8,082 bases of DNA from an uncultured Actinoplanes sp. (GCA_934667465.1 CAKUMG010000222.1:1-8082), one strand, 5' to 3'. Counted from the first letter of the stretch, positions 1 to 7,141 are shown. Numbers and translations: made by a program. Notes: generated by a model from the sequence alone, not told the origin.

Positions 1-2839
1 CGTAGCGGGCGAAGTCACCCGACTGCTGCGCCGCCTTGGCCTCGGCGATGGCCCTGTCGAGCGCCGTCGCCGCTTCGGCGAGCTGACCGGTGAGCTGCGG
101 GTTGTTGCCGCCCGTGGTCGGGGGCGGTGCGGCGTTGCCCTCTTCCGGCGTGGTGGCGGGCGGCTGGTTCTTGCCCTGCTGGACGAGCGCTTCGAGGCCC
201 TCCTCCAGGCTGTCGGCGAGGACGACGTACCGGCCGCCGTCGCCGTAGGACATCAGGACCTTCTGCAGCAGCGGGGCCGCGTTGGTCTGCTGGCCGCTCT
301 TGACGTAGACGGGTTCCACGTAGAGCATGCCGTCGCCGACCGGCAGGGAGATCAGGTTGCCGTAGAGCACCTGGGCCTGGTTGTTGGTCTGCAGCAGGTT
401 GAGGTCCGGCCGGACCGTGCCGTTGTTGGTCATCCGCTGGTGGACCTGTGCCGGTCCGGGGATGGCCGTCTCATCGGGTAGTTCCAGGATCTCCAGCTGC
501 GGCTTGCCGTCGACGTACGAGCCCGAGATCAGCGCCGCGAGGTTCTCCCGGTTGTTCGGGGTCACCGCCGAGGTGAGCTGGAAGCGGGTGGTGTCCTGGC
601 CCGGGAGCTGGACGTTCAGGTAGTACGGCGGCTGCTTGGTCTGGCTGGTGCCGTCGGGCGCGTTGGGCACCGCCCAGAAGTCGTTACCGCTGTAGAAGTC
701 GCCCGGCTGGGTGACGTGGAAGCGGGTCAGCAGGTTGCGCTGCACCTTGAACATGTCCGCCGGGTAGCGGAAGTGGTCCTGGAGCGCCACCGGGATCTCG
801 GCCTTGGGCGTGATCAGGTCGCCGCCGAAGGCCTGGTTCCAGGCCTTGAGCACCGGGTCCTGGTCGTCGAACTCGTAGAGCGTGACGGTGCCGTCGTACG
901 CGTCGACTGTCGCCTTCACCGAGTTGCGCATGTAGTTGATGTTGTCGCGGGCGAGCGCGAACGTGCCCGTGCCGGTGAGCTCGTCCGTCGTCTCCTCCTG
1001 CAGGTTGATCTGCTGGGAGTACGGGTAGCTCGCCGACGTCGTGTAGCCGTCGAGGATCCACTTGATGCGCCCGTCGACGACGGCCGGGTACGGGTCGCCG
1101 TCGATGGTGAGGAACGGGGCCACCTTCGCGACCCGCTCGCGCGGCTCGCGCACGTACATCAGGCGGCTCTCGCTGTTGACCGCGTCCGAGAGGACGAAGT
1201 TGCTCTCGGTGTTCTTGATGGCGAAGACCAGCCGGCGGAAGAACGAGCCGATCGGCACGCCGCCCTCGCCCTCGTAGGTGTACCGCGACGCGGTGTCCGA
1301 GTCGTTGGGCTGCGGGCGGTCGAACTCGACCTTGCGGGTCTCGTCCTCCTGGCCCACGATCGCGTACTCGGTGGACTGCTCGCCGTAGTAGATCCGGGGC
1401 TGGTCGACCTTGATCTGGTCTGTCGAGCCGGCCGCGCAGTTCGTGGCGGTGGTGCTGGTGCCCAGCGAGCCGGAGACGAAGACCGGCAGACCGCCGCACG
1501 CCTGGTTGGCCTCGGCGGCGACCAGCCCGTACCCGTGGGTGTAGGTGGTGTGCCGGTTGAGCCAGTTCTGCTGCTGGGTGGTGAGCGCCTGATCGTTGAT
1601 CTCGCGGACGCCGACCACGAAGTCCTTGGTCTCGTCGCCGACCTTGTAGCGGTCGACGTCGAGCTTCGGGCCGAAGTCGTAGAAGCCACGGACCTGCTGC
1701 GACTGGGTGAACGCCTCGGAGACCAGCTGCGGGTCGACGACGCGTACGTTCTTGGCGCTGGCATTGTCGGCAAGGTCGCCGGGCGGGGTCACCGTGCTCG
1801 CCGGATAGGCGGTCGTCTTGGTGGCGGCCAGCCCGAACGCGTCCCGGGTCGCGACGATGGAACGCGAGATGTACTCCGCTTCCTTGTCCGCCTGGCTCGG
1901 CTTGACCTGGAAGTTCTGGACCGCCAGCGGGTAGATGCCGCCGATCGCGACGGCCGAGACCGCGAGCAGCGCCAGGGAGACGCCCGGCCACACCAGGTTG
2001 CGCATCACCACGTTGGAGAACACGATGATCGCGATCGCCACGACGATGGAGATGTAGGCGAGGATCTCCTTCGCCGGCAGCAGCGCGTTGACGTCGGTGA
2101 AGCCGGCGCCGTAGAGGTTGGGCGGCACGTGCTGCTCGAGCAGCAGCGCCCGCCGGTCCAGCACGTAGGCGACCGCCTTGAGCAGCACGAAGATCGCGAC
2201 CAGCGTGGTCAGGTGTGCCCGCGCCGCGGTCGTCATGCGGTCGCCGACGCCCTGCAGGCGCACCCCGCCGAAGACGTAATGCACGGCGAGCGCGCCGATC
2301 ACCGACAGCACGATCGCGGTGAAGGCGACGCCGAGCAGGTAGCGCAGCATCGGGTACTCGAAGACGTAGAACCCGACGTCGACCTTGAACTGTGGGTCCT
2401 CGACGCCGAACGGCTGGGAGTTCTGGAAGAGCATCCAGTCCTTCCAGCGGCTCTGGGCGGACAGGCCCGCGAAGAAGCCGATGACGATGCCGGCCACGGC
2501 GATCCACGTGCCGAAGCGCGGCTGGATCACCATCCGGTAGCGCTCGAGCGTGGCCTGCTCCGCCGAGTGCGGGCGCAGCAGCGGCCGCAGGCGGTAGGCC
2601 AGGTAGAGGTTGGCGGCGAGGACCAGCGCCATCGCCAGGCCGATCGCCAGGAACAGCAGCAGCCGGGTGACCAGCACGCTGGTGAAGACCCCCGTGAATT
2701 CGACCTCGTCGAACCACAGGTAGTCGGTGTAGGCGTCGATGCCCCAGCCCAGGAGCGTGAACAAGAGGAAGACCCCGACGAGGACGCCGACGGTCACGCG
2801 ACCGCGCCGGCTCATCCTCGGTAGAGGACTGTTACGCAT
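1..2839 (-). CDS. UPF0182 family integral membrane protein (C-terminus cut by window edge)
   Basis: This is a large membrane protein of the UPF0182/COG1615 family, conserved in actinobacteria and of unknown biochemical role. The window holds 946 codons from ATG at 2839 to codon TAC at 4-2, with no stop. Family members are usually somewhat under 1000 aa, so I estimate only a few dozen residues are missing. The N-terminus (MRNSPLPRMSRRGR) is basic, followed by about seven hydrophobic segments near residues 16-33, 53-79, 111-128, 167-189, 209-226, 260-277 and 285-305. A long polar, probably extracytoplasmic domain follows. It contains two cysteines (448 and 468) that could pair, and a Pro/Thr-rich linker near the C-terminus. 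ATG 2839 was preferred over the in-frame ATG at 2815 because the PLPRMSRRGR start is typical of relatives as I remember them; neither has a clear ribosome site. It lies 127 bp downstream of the PDZ protease on the same strand, as in M. tuberculosis Rv3194c-Rv3193c. Family assignment is confident; function is unknown. Confidence 0.93.
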   Translation of the reverse strand, partial: MRNSPLPRMSRRGRVTVGVLVGVFLLFTLLGWGIDAYTDYLWFDEVEFTGVFTSVLVTRLLLFLAIGLAMALVLAANLYLAYRLRPLLRPHSAEQATLERYRMVIQPRFGTWIAVAGIVIGFFAGLSAQSRWKDWMLFQNSQPFGVEDPQFKVDVGFYVFEYPMLRYLLGVAFTAIVLSVIGALAVHYVFGGVRLQGVGDRMTTAARAHLTTLVAIFVLLKAVAYVLDRRALLLEQHVPPNLYGAGFTDVNALLPAKEILAYISIVVAIAIIVFSNVVMRNLVWPGVSLALLAVSAVAIGGIYPLAVQNFQVKPSQADKEAEYISRSIVATRDAFGLAATKTTAYPASTVTPPGDLADNASAKNVRVVDPQLVSEAFTQSQQVRGFYDFGPKLDVDRYKVGDETKDFVVGVREINDQALTTQQQNWLNRHTTYTHGYGLVAAEANQACGGLPVFVSGSLGTSTTATNCAAGSTDQIKVDQPRIYYGEQSTEYAIVGQEDETRKVEFDRPQPNDSDTASRYTYEGEGGVPIGSFFRRLVFAIKNTESNFVLSDAVNSESRLMYVREPRERVAKVAPFLTIDGDPYPAVVDGRIKWILDGYTTSASYPYSQQINLQEETTDELTGTGTFALARDNINYMRNSVKATVDAYDGTVTLYEFDDQDPVLKAWNQAFGGDLITPKAEIPVALQDHFRYPADMFKVQRNLLTRFHVTQPGDFYSGNDFWAVPNAPDGTSQTKQPPYYLNVQLPGQDTTRFQLTSAVTPNNRENLAALISGSYVDGKPQLEILELPDETAIPGPAQVHQRMTNNGTVRPDLNLLQTNNQAQVLYGNLISLPVGDGMLYVEPVYVKSGQQTNAAPLLQKVLMSYGDGGRYVVLADSLEEGLEALVQQGKNQPPATTPEEGNAAPPPTTGGNNPQLTGQLAEAATALDRAIAEAKAAQQSGDFARY

Positions 2840-2893
2840 GACCAACGTGAACCCCACAAATTCAGGACTGGTACTTCACTTCGAGTAGTGCGT

Positions 2894-2927
2894 TGTTGCG
2901 AACTTTAGGGCGTCTGACTGTTGCGAA
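2894..2927. repeat. 9-bp direct repeat pair upstream of UPF0182 gene
   Basis: TGTTGCGAA occurs at 2894-2902 and again at 2919-2927, 25 bp apart. On the coding strand this reads TTCGCAACA twice. Between them, on the minus strand, is TAAAGT (2907-2902), a possible -10 hexamer without a good -35. The repeats sit in the 127-bp spacer between the PDZ protease stop and the UPF0182 start, so they could be a regulator site for a promoter of the membrane-protein gene. No known operator is recognised, and chance is possible. Confidence 0.3.
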
Positions 2928-2966
2928 TGGGGCACCTGCACCTTTTGCCCGGTTGGCAATCCGATT

Positions 2967-3995
2967 TCAGGACGCGGTGCACGGTTTCGGAGTTCCGCCG
3001 GAGTTGAAGACCTGCAGCGCCGTCAGGGCGTCGTCGACGGTGGCGACCCGGGCCATCGGCAGCCCGTCGACGGTGTTGCGCAGGGCCTCCGCGCAGTTGT
3101 CCGCCGGCACCAGGAAGATCTGCGCGCCCGCGTTCTTCGCGCCGACGAGCTTCTGCGGGATGCCGCCGATCGCGCCGACGTCGCCCTCGTCGTCGATGGT
3201 GCCCGTACCCGCGATGATCTTCCCGCCCGTCAGGTCCTCGGGCTTGAGCTTGTCGATGATGCCCAGCGAGAACATCAGGCCGGCGCTCGGGCCGCCGATC
3301 TCGTCGAGGTCGATCGCCACGGTGAACGGGTGCGGCTGCTTCTTGTCGATCGAGACGCCGATCCGCGGGGTCTTGCCGTCCTCGGCCGCCTTCGTGGTGA
3401 TCGTCACCGTCTCGGGCTGCCCGCCGCGGCTGATCGCGATCGTCAGCGCCGTGCCCGCGGGCTTCGCCTTGACCAGCTCGGTCAGCTTCTCCGGGCTCGT
3501 CACCTCGGCGCCGTCGACGGTCGTGATGACGTCGTCCTTGCGCAGCACCCCGGTCGCCGCTCCCCCGTCGCTGACCTCCGTCACGTACGTCTGGACGGGG
3601 TAGCCCAGCTCGCGCAGCGCGACCGTCTCGGCGCTGGTCTGCGAGGTCTTGAACTCCTCGGCGTTCTGCTGCTCGACCTGCTGCTCGCTGCGGTCCGGCG
3701 GATAGATGACGTCGCGCGGGACGACTGCCTGCTCGTCGCTGAACCAGCCGCGGATCGCCCACACCAGCTCGACCCTGTTCTGCACGCCGACCGTGGTCAG
3801 CCGCAGCTGGCCGACGCTGGTGGAGGTGTCGGCCTCCGTCACCTGGATGACCTCTTTGCCGTTGTCCGAGCCGAGGGTGTTGACCGTCGGACCGGGCTTG
3901 AGCACCACGTACGGCAGGGGGAAGGCCATGACTCCGACTGCCAGCAGTGCGGTGATCAGGGCGCCGAGGATGACCGTGACACCGCGACGTCTCAT
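2967..3995 (-). CDS. Membrane-anchored PDZ-S16 (Lon-like) serine protease, YlbL-type
   Basis: This is a 342-aa protein with one N-terminal membrane segment (about 6-25, after MRRRG), a PDZ domain (about 123-202) and a Lon-type S16 proteolytic domain (about 205-325). The Ser/Lys dyad is visible: Ser237 in GGPSAG and probably Lys282 in GGIPQKLVGAKNAG, about the separation seen in Lon. There is no AAA ATPase domain, which fits YlbL-like surface proteases. The B. subtilis homologue YlbL helps degrade the division inhibitor YneA. The active domain should lie outside the membrane. The only cysteines, 301 (PADNC) and 339, could form a disulfide there. The ATG at 3995 gives a proper signal anchor; the frame stays open far upstream only because of antisense GC bias. 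It is divergent from the zincin gene and upstream of UPF0182, matching Rv3194c synteny. A TACGGT hexamer 7 nt before the ATG suggests a leaderless mRNA. The actinobacterial substrate is unknown. Confidence 0.92.
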   Translation of the reverse strand: MRRRGVTVILGALITALLAVGVMAFPLPYVVLKPGPTVNTLGSDNGKEVIQVTEADTSTSVGQLRLTTVGVQNRVELVWAIRGWFSDEQAVVPRDVIYPPDRSEQQVEQQNAEEFKTSQTSAETVALRELGYPVQTYVTEVSDGGAATGVLRKDDVITTVDGAEVTSPEKLTELVKAKPAGTALTIAISRGGQPETVTITTKAAEDGKTPRIGVSIDKKQPHPFTVAIDLDEIGGPSAGLMFSLGIIDKLKPEDLTGGKIIAGTGTIDDEGDVGAIGGIPQKLVGAKNAGAQIFLVPADNCAEALRNTVDGLPMARVATVDDALTALQVFNSGGTPKPCTAS

Positions 3996-4002
3996 GCGCG
4001 TG

Positions 4003-4008
4003 ACCGTA
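4003..4008 (-). promoter_or_regulatory. Putative -10 hexamer, leaderless promoter of the PDZ protease
   Basis: On the minus strand TACGGT (4008-4003) fits the actinobacterial TANNNT -10 pattern and is followed by exactly 7 nt before the ATG at 3995, so transcription would start at or next to the A of the start codon. There is no Shine-Dalgarno between them. No convincing -35 box is seen. Confidence 0.5.
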
Positions 4009-4072
4009 TCAACCGTCCCTGAGTTCTCTCTGAGCTGACACCGGCAACGGGCACGGACGGGCTTTTCGCGCG

Positions 4073-4078
4073 TACCGT
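4073..4078 (+). promoter_or_regulatory. Putative -10 hexamer, leaderless promoter of the zincin gene
   Basis: TACCGT (4073-4078) is followed by 7 nt (TGGGGAC) and then the GTG start at 4086, the same geometry as the divergent gene. The GGGG run is too close to the GTG to act well as a ribosome site, so a leaderless transcript is the simpler reading. No clear -35 box is seen. Confidence 0.5.
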
Positions 4079-4085
4079 TGGGGAC

Positions 4086-5324
4086 GTGCCTGATATCCCG
4101 TTCGGCTTCAGCCTGCCGGGCGCCCAGCCGCCCGATCCCTCCGACCCGCAGCAGATGCAGCAGTTCATGAATCAGCTGCAGCAGATGTTCGCCGCGCCCG
4201 GAAGTGGCCCGGTCAACTGGGATCTGGCCCGCCAGGTGGCGGCCAGCCAGCTGAGCGCGTCCGGCGACCCCGCGGTGAGCATGTACGAGCACAGTGCCGT
4301 CACCGAGGCCCTGCGCCTCGCCGACCTGTGGCTCGACCCGGCGTCCGCCATGCCCTCCGGCATCCGTGACGCGACAGCGTGGAACCGCAACGAGTGGGTC
4401 TACAACACGCTCGAGGTGTGGAAGAAACTCTGCGACCCGATCGCGGGCCGCATGGTCGGCGCCATGGGTGACCTCGTGCCCGAGGAGGCCCGCGCCCAGC
4501 TCGGCCCGATGCAGTCGATGGTCGCGACGCTGGGCGGCGCGCTGTTCGGCGGTCAGCTCGGCCAGGCGCTCGGCCAGCTCGCCGCGGAGGTGCTCTCCGC
4601 CGGCGACATCGGCCTGCCGCTGGGCCCCGCCGGCACCGCCGCGCTGGTGCCCGCCAACATCAAGGCCTACGGCGACGGCCTGGAGCTGCCCGAGGACCAG
4701 GTCCGGCTCTATGTCGCGCTGCGCGAGGCCGCACACCAGCGCCTCTTCCAGCACGTGCCGTGGCTGCGCGCGCACGTGCTGCACGCGGTGGAGACCTATG
4801 CCAACGGCATCACGGTCAACCGCGAGGCGATCGAGGAGGCGATGAGCCGCGTCGACCCGAGCGACCCCGAGTCGATGCAGGCGATGGCGCTCGAGGGGAT
4901 CTTCACGCCCGAGGACACGCCGCAGCAGAAGGCGTCGCTCGCCCGGCTCGAGACGGTGCTCGCGCTGATCGAGGGCTGGGTCGGGCACGTCGTCGACAGC
5001 GCCGCGGGCGACCGGCTGCCGTCGGTGGTCCAGCTCGGTGAGGCTTTCCGGCGCCGTCGCGCCGCGGGCGGCCCGGCCGAGCAGACGTTCGCCGCGCTGG
5101 TCGGGCTCGAGCTGCGCCCCCGCCGCCTGCGGGAGGCCGGTGCGTTGTGGGTCGCGGTCACCGAGGCCCGGGGCGTGCAGGGCCGGGACGCGCTGTGGGA
5201 CCACCCGGACCTGCTGCCGACCGACGAAGACTTCGCCGACCCGCAGAAGTTCGCTTCCAGCCAGCTCGACTGGGACATCTCCGAGCTCGACGGGCTGGAC
5301 GGCCCGGAGGACAAGAAAGAGTAA
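4086..5324 (+). CDS. Zincin-like metallopeptidase family protein (PF10103 / TIGR03624 'putative hydrolase')
   Basis: This is a 412-aa protein with a GTG start, of the actinobacterial zincin-like family that includes M. tuberculosis Rv3195. Visible features are a short N-terminus (MPDIPFGFSLPG) with a Gln/Met-rich stretch at about 22-34, a Gly-rich segment at about 149-179 (LGGALFGGQLGQALGQ), the core helix with REAAHQRLF at 213-221, and a downstream EGWVGHVVD at 296-304. An acidic tail ends the protein. No signal peptide or membrane segment is seen, so it is probably cytosolic. The helix matches the zincin HExxH position by position except that the first histidine is Arg213, so it may bind zinc atypically or not be an active peptidase. 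GTG 4086 matches the TACCGT-plus-7-nt leaderless geometry and the expected family start. It is divergent from the PDZ protease, as in mycobacteria. Family is clear; activity is inferred only. Confidence 0.9.
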   Translation: MPDIPFGFSLPGAQPPDPSDPQQMQQFMNQLQQMFAAPGSGPVNWDLARQVAASQLSASGDPAVSMYEHSAVTEALRLADLWLDPASAMPSGIRDATAWNRNEWVYNTLEVWKKLCDPIAGRMVGAMGDLVPEEARAQLGPMQSMVATLGGALFGGQLGQALGQLAAEVLSAGDIGLPLGPAGTAALVPANIKAYGDGLELPEDQVRLYVALREAAHQRLFQHVPWLRAHVLHAVETYANGITVNREAIEEAMSRVDPSDPESMQAMALEGIFTPEDTPQQKASLARLETVLALIEGWVGHVVDSAAGDRLPSVVQLGEAFRRRRAAGGPAEQTFAALVGLELRPRRLREAGALWVAVTEARGVQGRDALWDHPDLLPTDEDFADPQKFASSQLDWDISELDGLDGPEDKKE

Positions 5325-5375
5325 AAGGCAGATGTCGTAGCTTGGTGGGGGTGCGGACCGTCGCTCCCGCCGAGG

Positions 5376-5431
5376 GCCCGGTGCGGCTTCGCCGGCCGCT
5401 GACGCGTCCGGAACGCGAAGCCCCACCGGGC
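5376..5431. terminator. Long stem-loop between convergent genes, probable bidirectional terminator
   Basis: Bases 5376-5392 pair with 5415-5431 in a 17-bp stem with a single C-C mismatch (C5384 opposite C5423), enclosing a 22-nt loop. It begins 51 nt after the zincin stop and lies beyond the stop of the convergent 198-aa gene at 5453. There is no T-tract on either side, which is common for terminators in high-GC actinomycetes. The symmetric position between convergent genes supports a shared terminator. A weaker GGGGT/ACCCC hairpin follows at 5445-5460, over the stop codon of the neighbour. Confidence 0.65.
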
Positions 5432-5452
5432 GACGTGCGTGAGTGGGGTGGG

Positions 5453-6049
5453 TCAACCCCCGAGCAGCGCGCGCGTGTTCTCCCAGCCCTCGAGGTTGAC
5501 GTCGAGGGTCGCCAGGTCCGTCGGCCCGCGCAGTCGCCGCCACTCGGGCGTGGACTCGACCAGGCTCGGCTGGGGCGCGCCGCGGCGTACCGTCATCGGG
5601 GTTGCGTCGTCCAGGTCGTGATCGGCCAGCCACTCCGGCACGGGCAGGGTCGCGGCGATCGCCAGCAGGCCGGCGCCGCGGCCGGTGGGAGCCACCGCGA
5701 CGGGCTTGCCGCTCAGCGGGCGCAGCAGCTTGCCCAGGATCATGCCGGGCACGTCGGCAGCGTCGGCCGCGAGCACGGCGCCCTGGTCGTAGCCCTCCGA
5801 AGCGGCCCGGCGCAGGACGGGCAGCACGGTGGCGCTCGGCACCTCCCAGATGGGCGTCCCGGGCCAGGCGATCTCGTGCGCGAGCGGCAGGTCGGCCGCG
5901 GTGGCCGCGATGGCGGGCTCGGCCTGGGCCAGCCGCGCAAGCAGGTCCACCACGTCCTCGGCCAGCGCGGTGCGCCATGCGGCGAGGTCCACGCCCGGCG
6001 GGCTCCAGGTGACCGGGTTCAGCAGGGCCACTACCACGCGTCGGGTCAC
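5453..6049 (-). CDS. Conserved hypothetical protein, possible nucleotidyl/glycosyltransferase-like (GT-A) fold
   Basis: This is a 198-aa soluble protein with a GTG start (MTRRVVVALLNPVTW) that I do not recognise with certainty. It has no membrane segment, signal peptide or cysteine. The stretch at 86-128, with GAVLAADAADVPGM followed by KPVAVAPTGRGAG, resembles in layout the 'aspartate then Pro-rich loop ... APxxxGxG' core of GT-A-fold nucleotidyltransferases such as DUF2064 or CofC-type proteins. The end, with TPEWRRLRGPTDLATLDVN (167-185), is like the 'D-x-N-tpeDL' tail of that fold. The N-terminal P-loop-like GGxSxRMG signature of MobA/CofC is missing, so an active transferase is doubtful. 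The start is supported by TAGCCT exactly 7 nt upstream. It lies 42 bp downstream of the YgjP-type peptidase on the same strand, so the pair may be co-transcribed in addition to using its own promoter. Real gene: confident. Fold: tentative. Confidence 0.8.
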   Translation of the reverse strand: MTRRVVVALLNPVTWSPPGVDLAAWRTALAEDVVDLLARLAQAEPAIAATAADLPLAHEIAWPGTPIWEVPSATVLPVLRRAASEGYDQGAVLAADAADVPGMILGKLLRPLSGKPVAVAPTGRGAGLLAIAATLPVPEWLADHDLDDATPMTVRRGAPQPSLVESTPEWRRLRGPTDLATLDVNLEGWENTRALLGG

Positions 6050-6056
6050 GTCCGAA

Positions 6057-6062
6057 AGGCTA
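6057..6062 (-). promoter_or_regulatory. Putative -10 hexamer, leaderless promoter of the 198-aa gene
   Basis: On the minus strand TAGCCT (6062-6057) is followed by 7 nt (TTCGGAC) and the GTG start at 6049. It lies in the 42-bp gap after the upstream peptidase gene. In the same gap, between this box and the peptidase stop, a 5-bp hairpin GCCCG/CGGGC (6070-6084) could weaken read-through. No -35 box or Shine-Dalgarno is clear. Confidence 0.45.
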
Positions 6063-6091
6063 GCCGGGCGCCCGCCGCACGGGCAGCGGGG

Positions 6092-6625
6092 TCAGTCGTC
6101 GGCGAGCACCAGGCCCGTGGCCGCGGAGATGCCCTCGAGATAGCCGCGGGCGCGCTCGGCCTTGGGGTAGCGGTTGACCAGCTCCCAGAACGCGGTGCTG
6201 TGGCTGGGGACCACCAGGTGGGCCAGCTCGTGCAGCAGGACGTAGTCGATGACCCAGTCCGGCATCTCCTGGATCCGGTGCGAGATGCGGATGCTGCCGT
6301 CGTCCGGGGTGCAGGAGCCCCAGCGGCCGTTCTGGTTGGTGACCCACCGGACGCTGGCCGGCACGGCGCCGCCGGCGTGGTCGGGCAGGTAGCGGGCGAT
6401 GAGCCGGCGGGCGCGGGTGTGCAGTTCGTGATCCGTGCGCTGCACGCGCTCCTCGCGGGCGGCCAGGCGGGCGAGCATCCGCGCCACCCACTCGGTCTCC
6501 TCGGCGCGGGAGAACCGGTCGGGGATGAGGACGACGACCCGTTCGCCCTCGCGGTACGCGGACACCGTGCGACGGCGACGCTGACTGCGCCGCACTTCGA
6601 CGACAGGCTTACGCGTCCTGGCCAT
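6092..6625 (-). CDS. YgjP-type (M48 / DUF45) zinc metallopeptidase family protein
   Basis: This 177-aa protein belongs to the YgjP/DUF45 (PF01863) family, often annotated as M48 metallopeptidase. The family pattern is complete. A basic N-terminus (MARTRKPVVEVRRSQRRRR) is followed by the RWGSC motif (101-105) and ISHRI (114-118), then the zinc motif HELAH (132-136), and HSTAFWELVNRYP (142-154) with His142 as likely third ligand. His132, Glu133, His136 and His142 are all present, so the zinc site should be intact. No signal peptide or membrane segment is seen, so it is probably cytosolic. ATG 6625 was chosen because it gives the family's usual N-terminus and length; a GTG at 6712 in frame would add 29 residues of unlike composition. 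It heads a two-gene minus-strand group with the 198-aa protein. The substrate is unknown. Confidence 0.88.
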   Translation of the reverse strand: MARTRKPVVEVRRSQRRRRTVSAYREGERVVVLIPDRFSRAEETEWVARMLARLAAREERVQRTDHELHTRARRLIARYLPDHAGGAVPASVRWVTNQNGRWGSCTPDDGSIRISHRIQEMPDWVIDYVLLHELAHLVVPSHSTAFWELVNRYPKAERARGYLEGISAATGLVLADD

Positions 6626-6663
6626 TACCGGCTCGCGCAGCCCAGACTCGGCTTCACATAGCG

Positions 6664-6669
6664 ACGTTA
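6664..6669 (-). promoter_or_regulatory. Possible -10 hexamer for the YgjP-type peptidase gene
   Basis: On the minus strand TAACGT (6669-6664) fits TANNNT and would start an mRNA with a leader of roughly 30 nt before ATG 6625. No good -35 or ribosome site is seen, so this is only a candidate. Confidence 0.25.
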
Positions 6670-6746
6670 ATGCGTCAGGCCCAGGTGGCCGCAAGGGTAC
6701 GGCAAACGACACGCACCCAAAATGTGAGCTACGCCCCAGTTAATCC

Positions 6747-6758
6747 GAAAATATTTTC
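6747..6758. promoter_or_regulatory. AT-rich 12-bp perfect palindrome, candidate operator or bidirectional -10
   Basis: GAAAATATTTTC is a perfect palindrome inside an AT-rich patch about 122 bp upstream of the YgjP-type start. Each strand reads TATTTT, which would also serve as a -10 hexamer in either direction. It resembles a Zur box of the TGAAAATGATTTTCA type but lacks the central base and flanking TGA/TCA symmetry, so that identity is not supported. Confidence 0.35.
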
Positions 6759-7141
6759 CACCCGCGCAACAGAGTCCCGCGCTGCCTCAGGTTATCCCCC
6801 ACACCGACGCCAGAACCATCGGCCCCAACCGCTCAAGATCATTCACCCGCACCCGCGGCCACCCAAGCCCGAATTGTCCCGCGACACGCCGTTCGCCTCG
6901 CGGATCGTGAGCACGATCACCGGCCATGACGCCTCTCACCGAGAAACGTCTCGTCCGGCCCGAAAACCGCGGTGGTCCCTGCCCATCTCGACCCCGCCGT
7001 CCCTTTTGGGCGTTCTGAAGTGATTCGTCGGCGTGTCCCCTCGAAATTGCCCGAAAAGGGGCATCTCGACCGGCAGACTCACGACGTCGACGACACAGCC
7101 GACGCTGCGCTGACATGGAAACAGCCGGACGTGGGTAGTGT

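Noticed and set aside
716..2824. A 702-codon open frame on the plus strand antisense to UPF0182
   Set aside because: Composition is Arg/Asp/Val/Gly repetitive with no domain, and the opposite strand encodes a clear UPF0182 protein with membrane segments.
2967..5978. A 1003-codon open frame on the minus strand, running through the antisense of the zincin gene into the PDZ protease
   Set aside because: Only the part from ATG 3995 has family similarity. The rest is antisense to a well-supported gene and is low-complexity Arg/Ala/Gly-rich, as expected when GC-rich codons suppress stops.
6745..6760. Zur box (TGAAAATGATTTTCA type) at the AT-rich palindrome
   Set aside because: The central base is missing and the outer TG/CA are not both present, so spacing differs from the real Zur site.
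6792..6803. TTATCCCCCACA as a further DnaA box
   Set aside because: It has two mismatches as a 9-mer and stands alone, 800 bp from the cluster.
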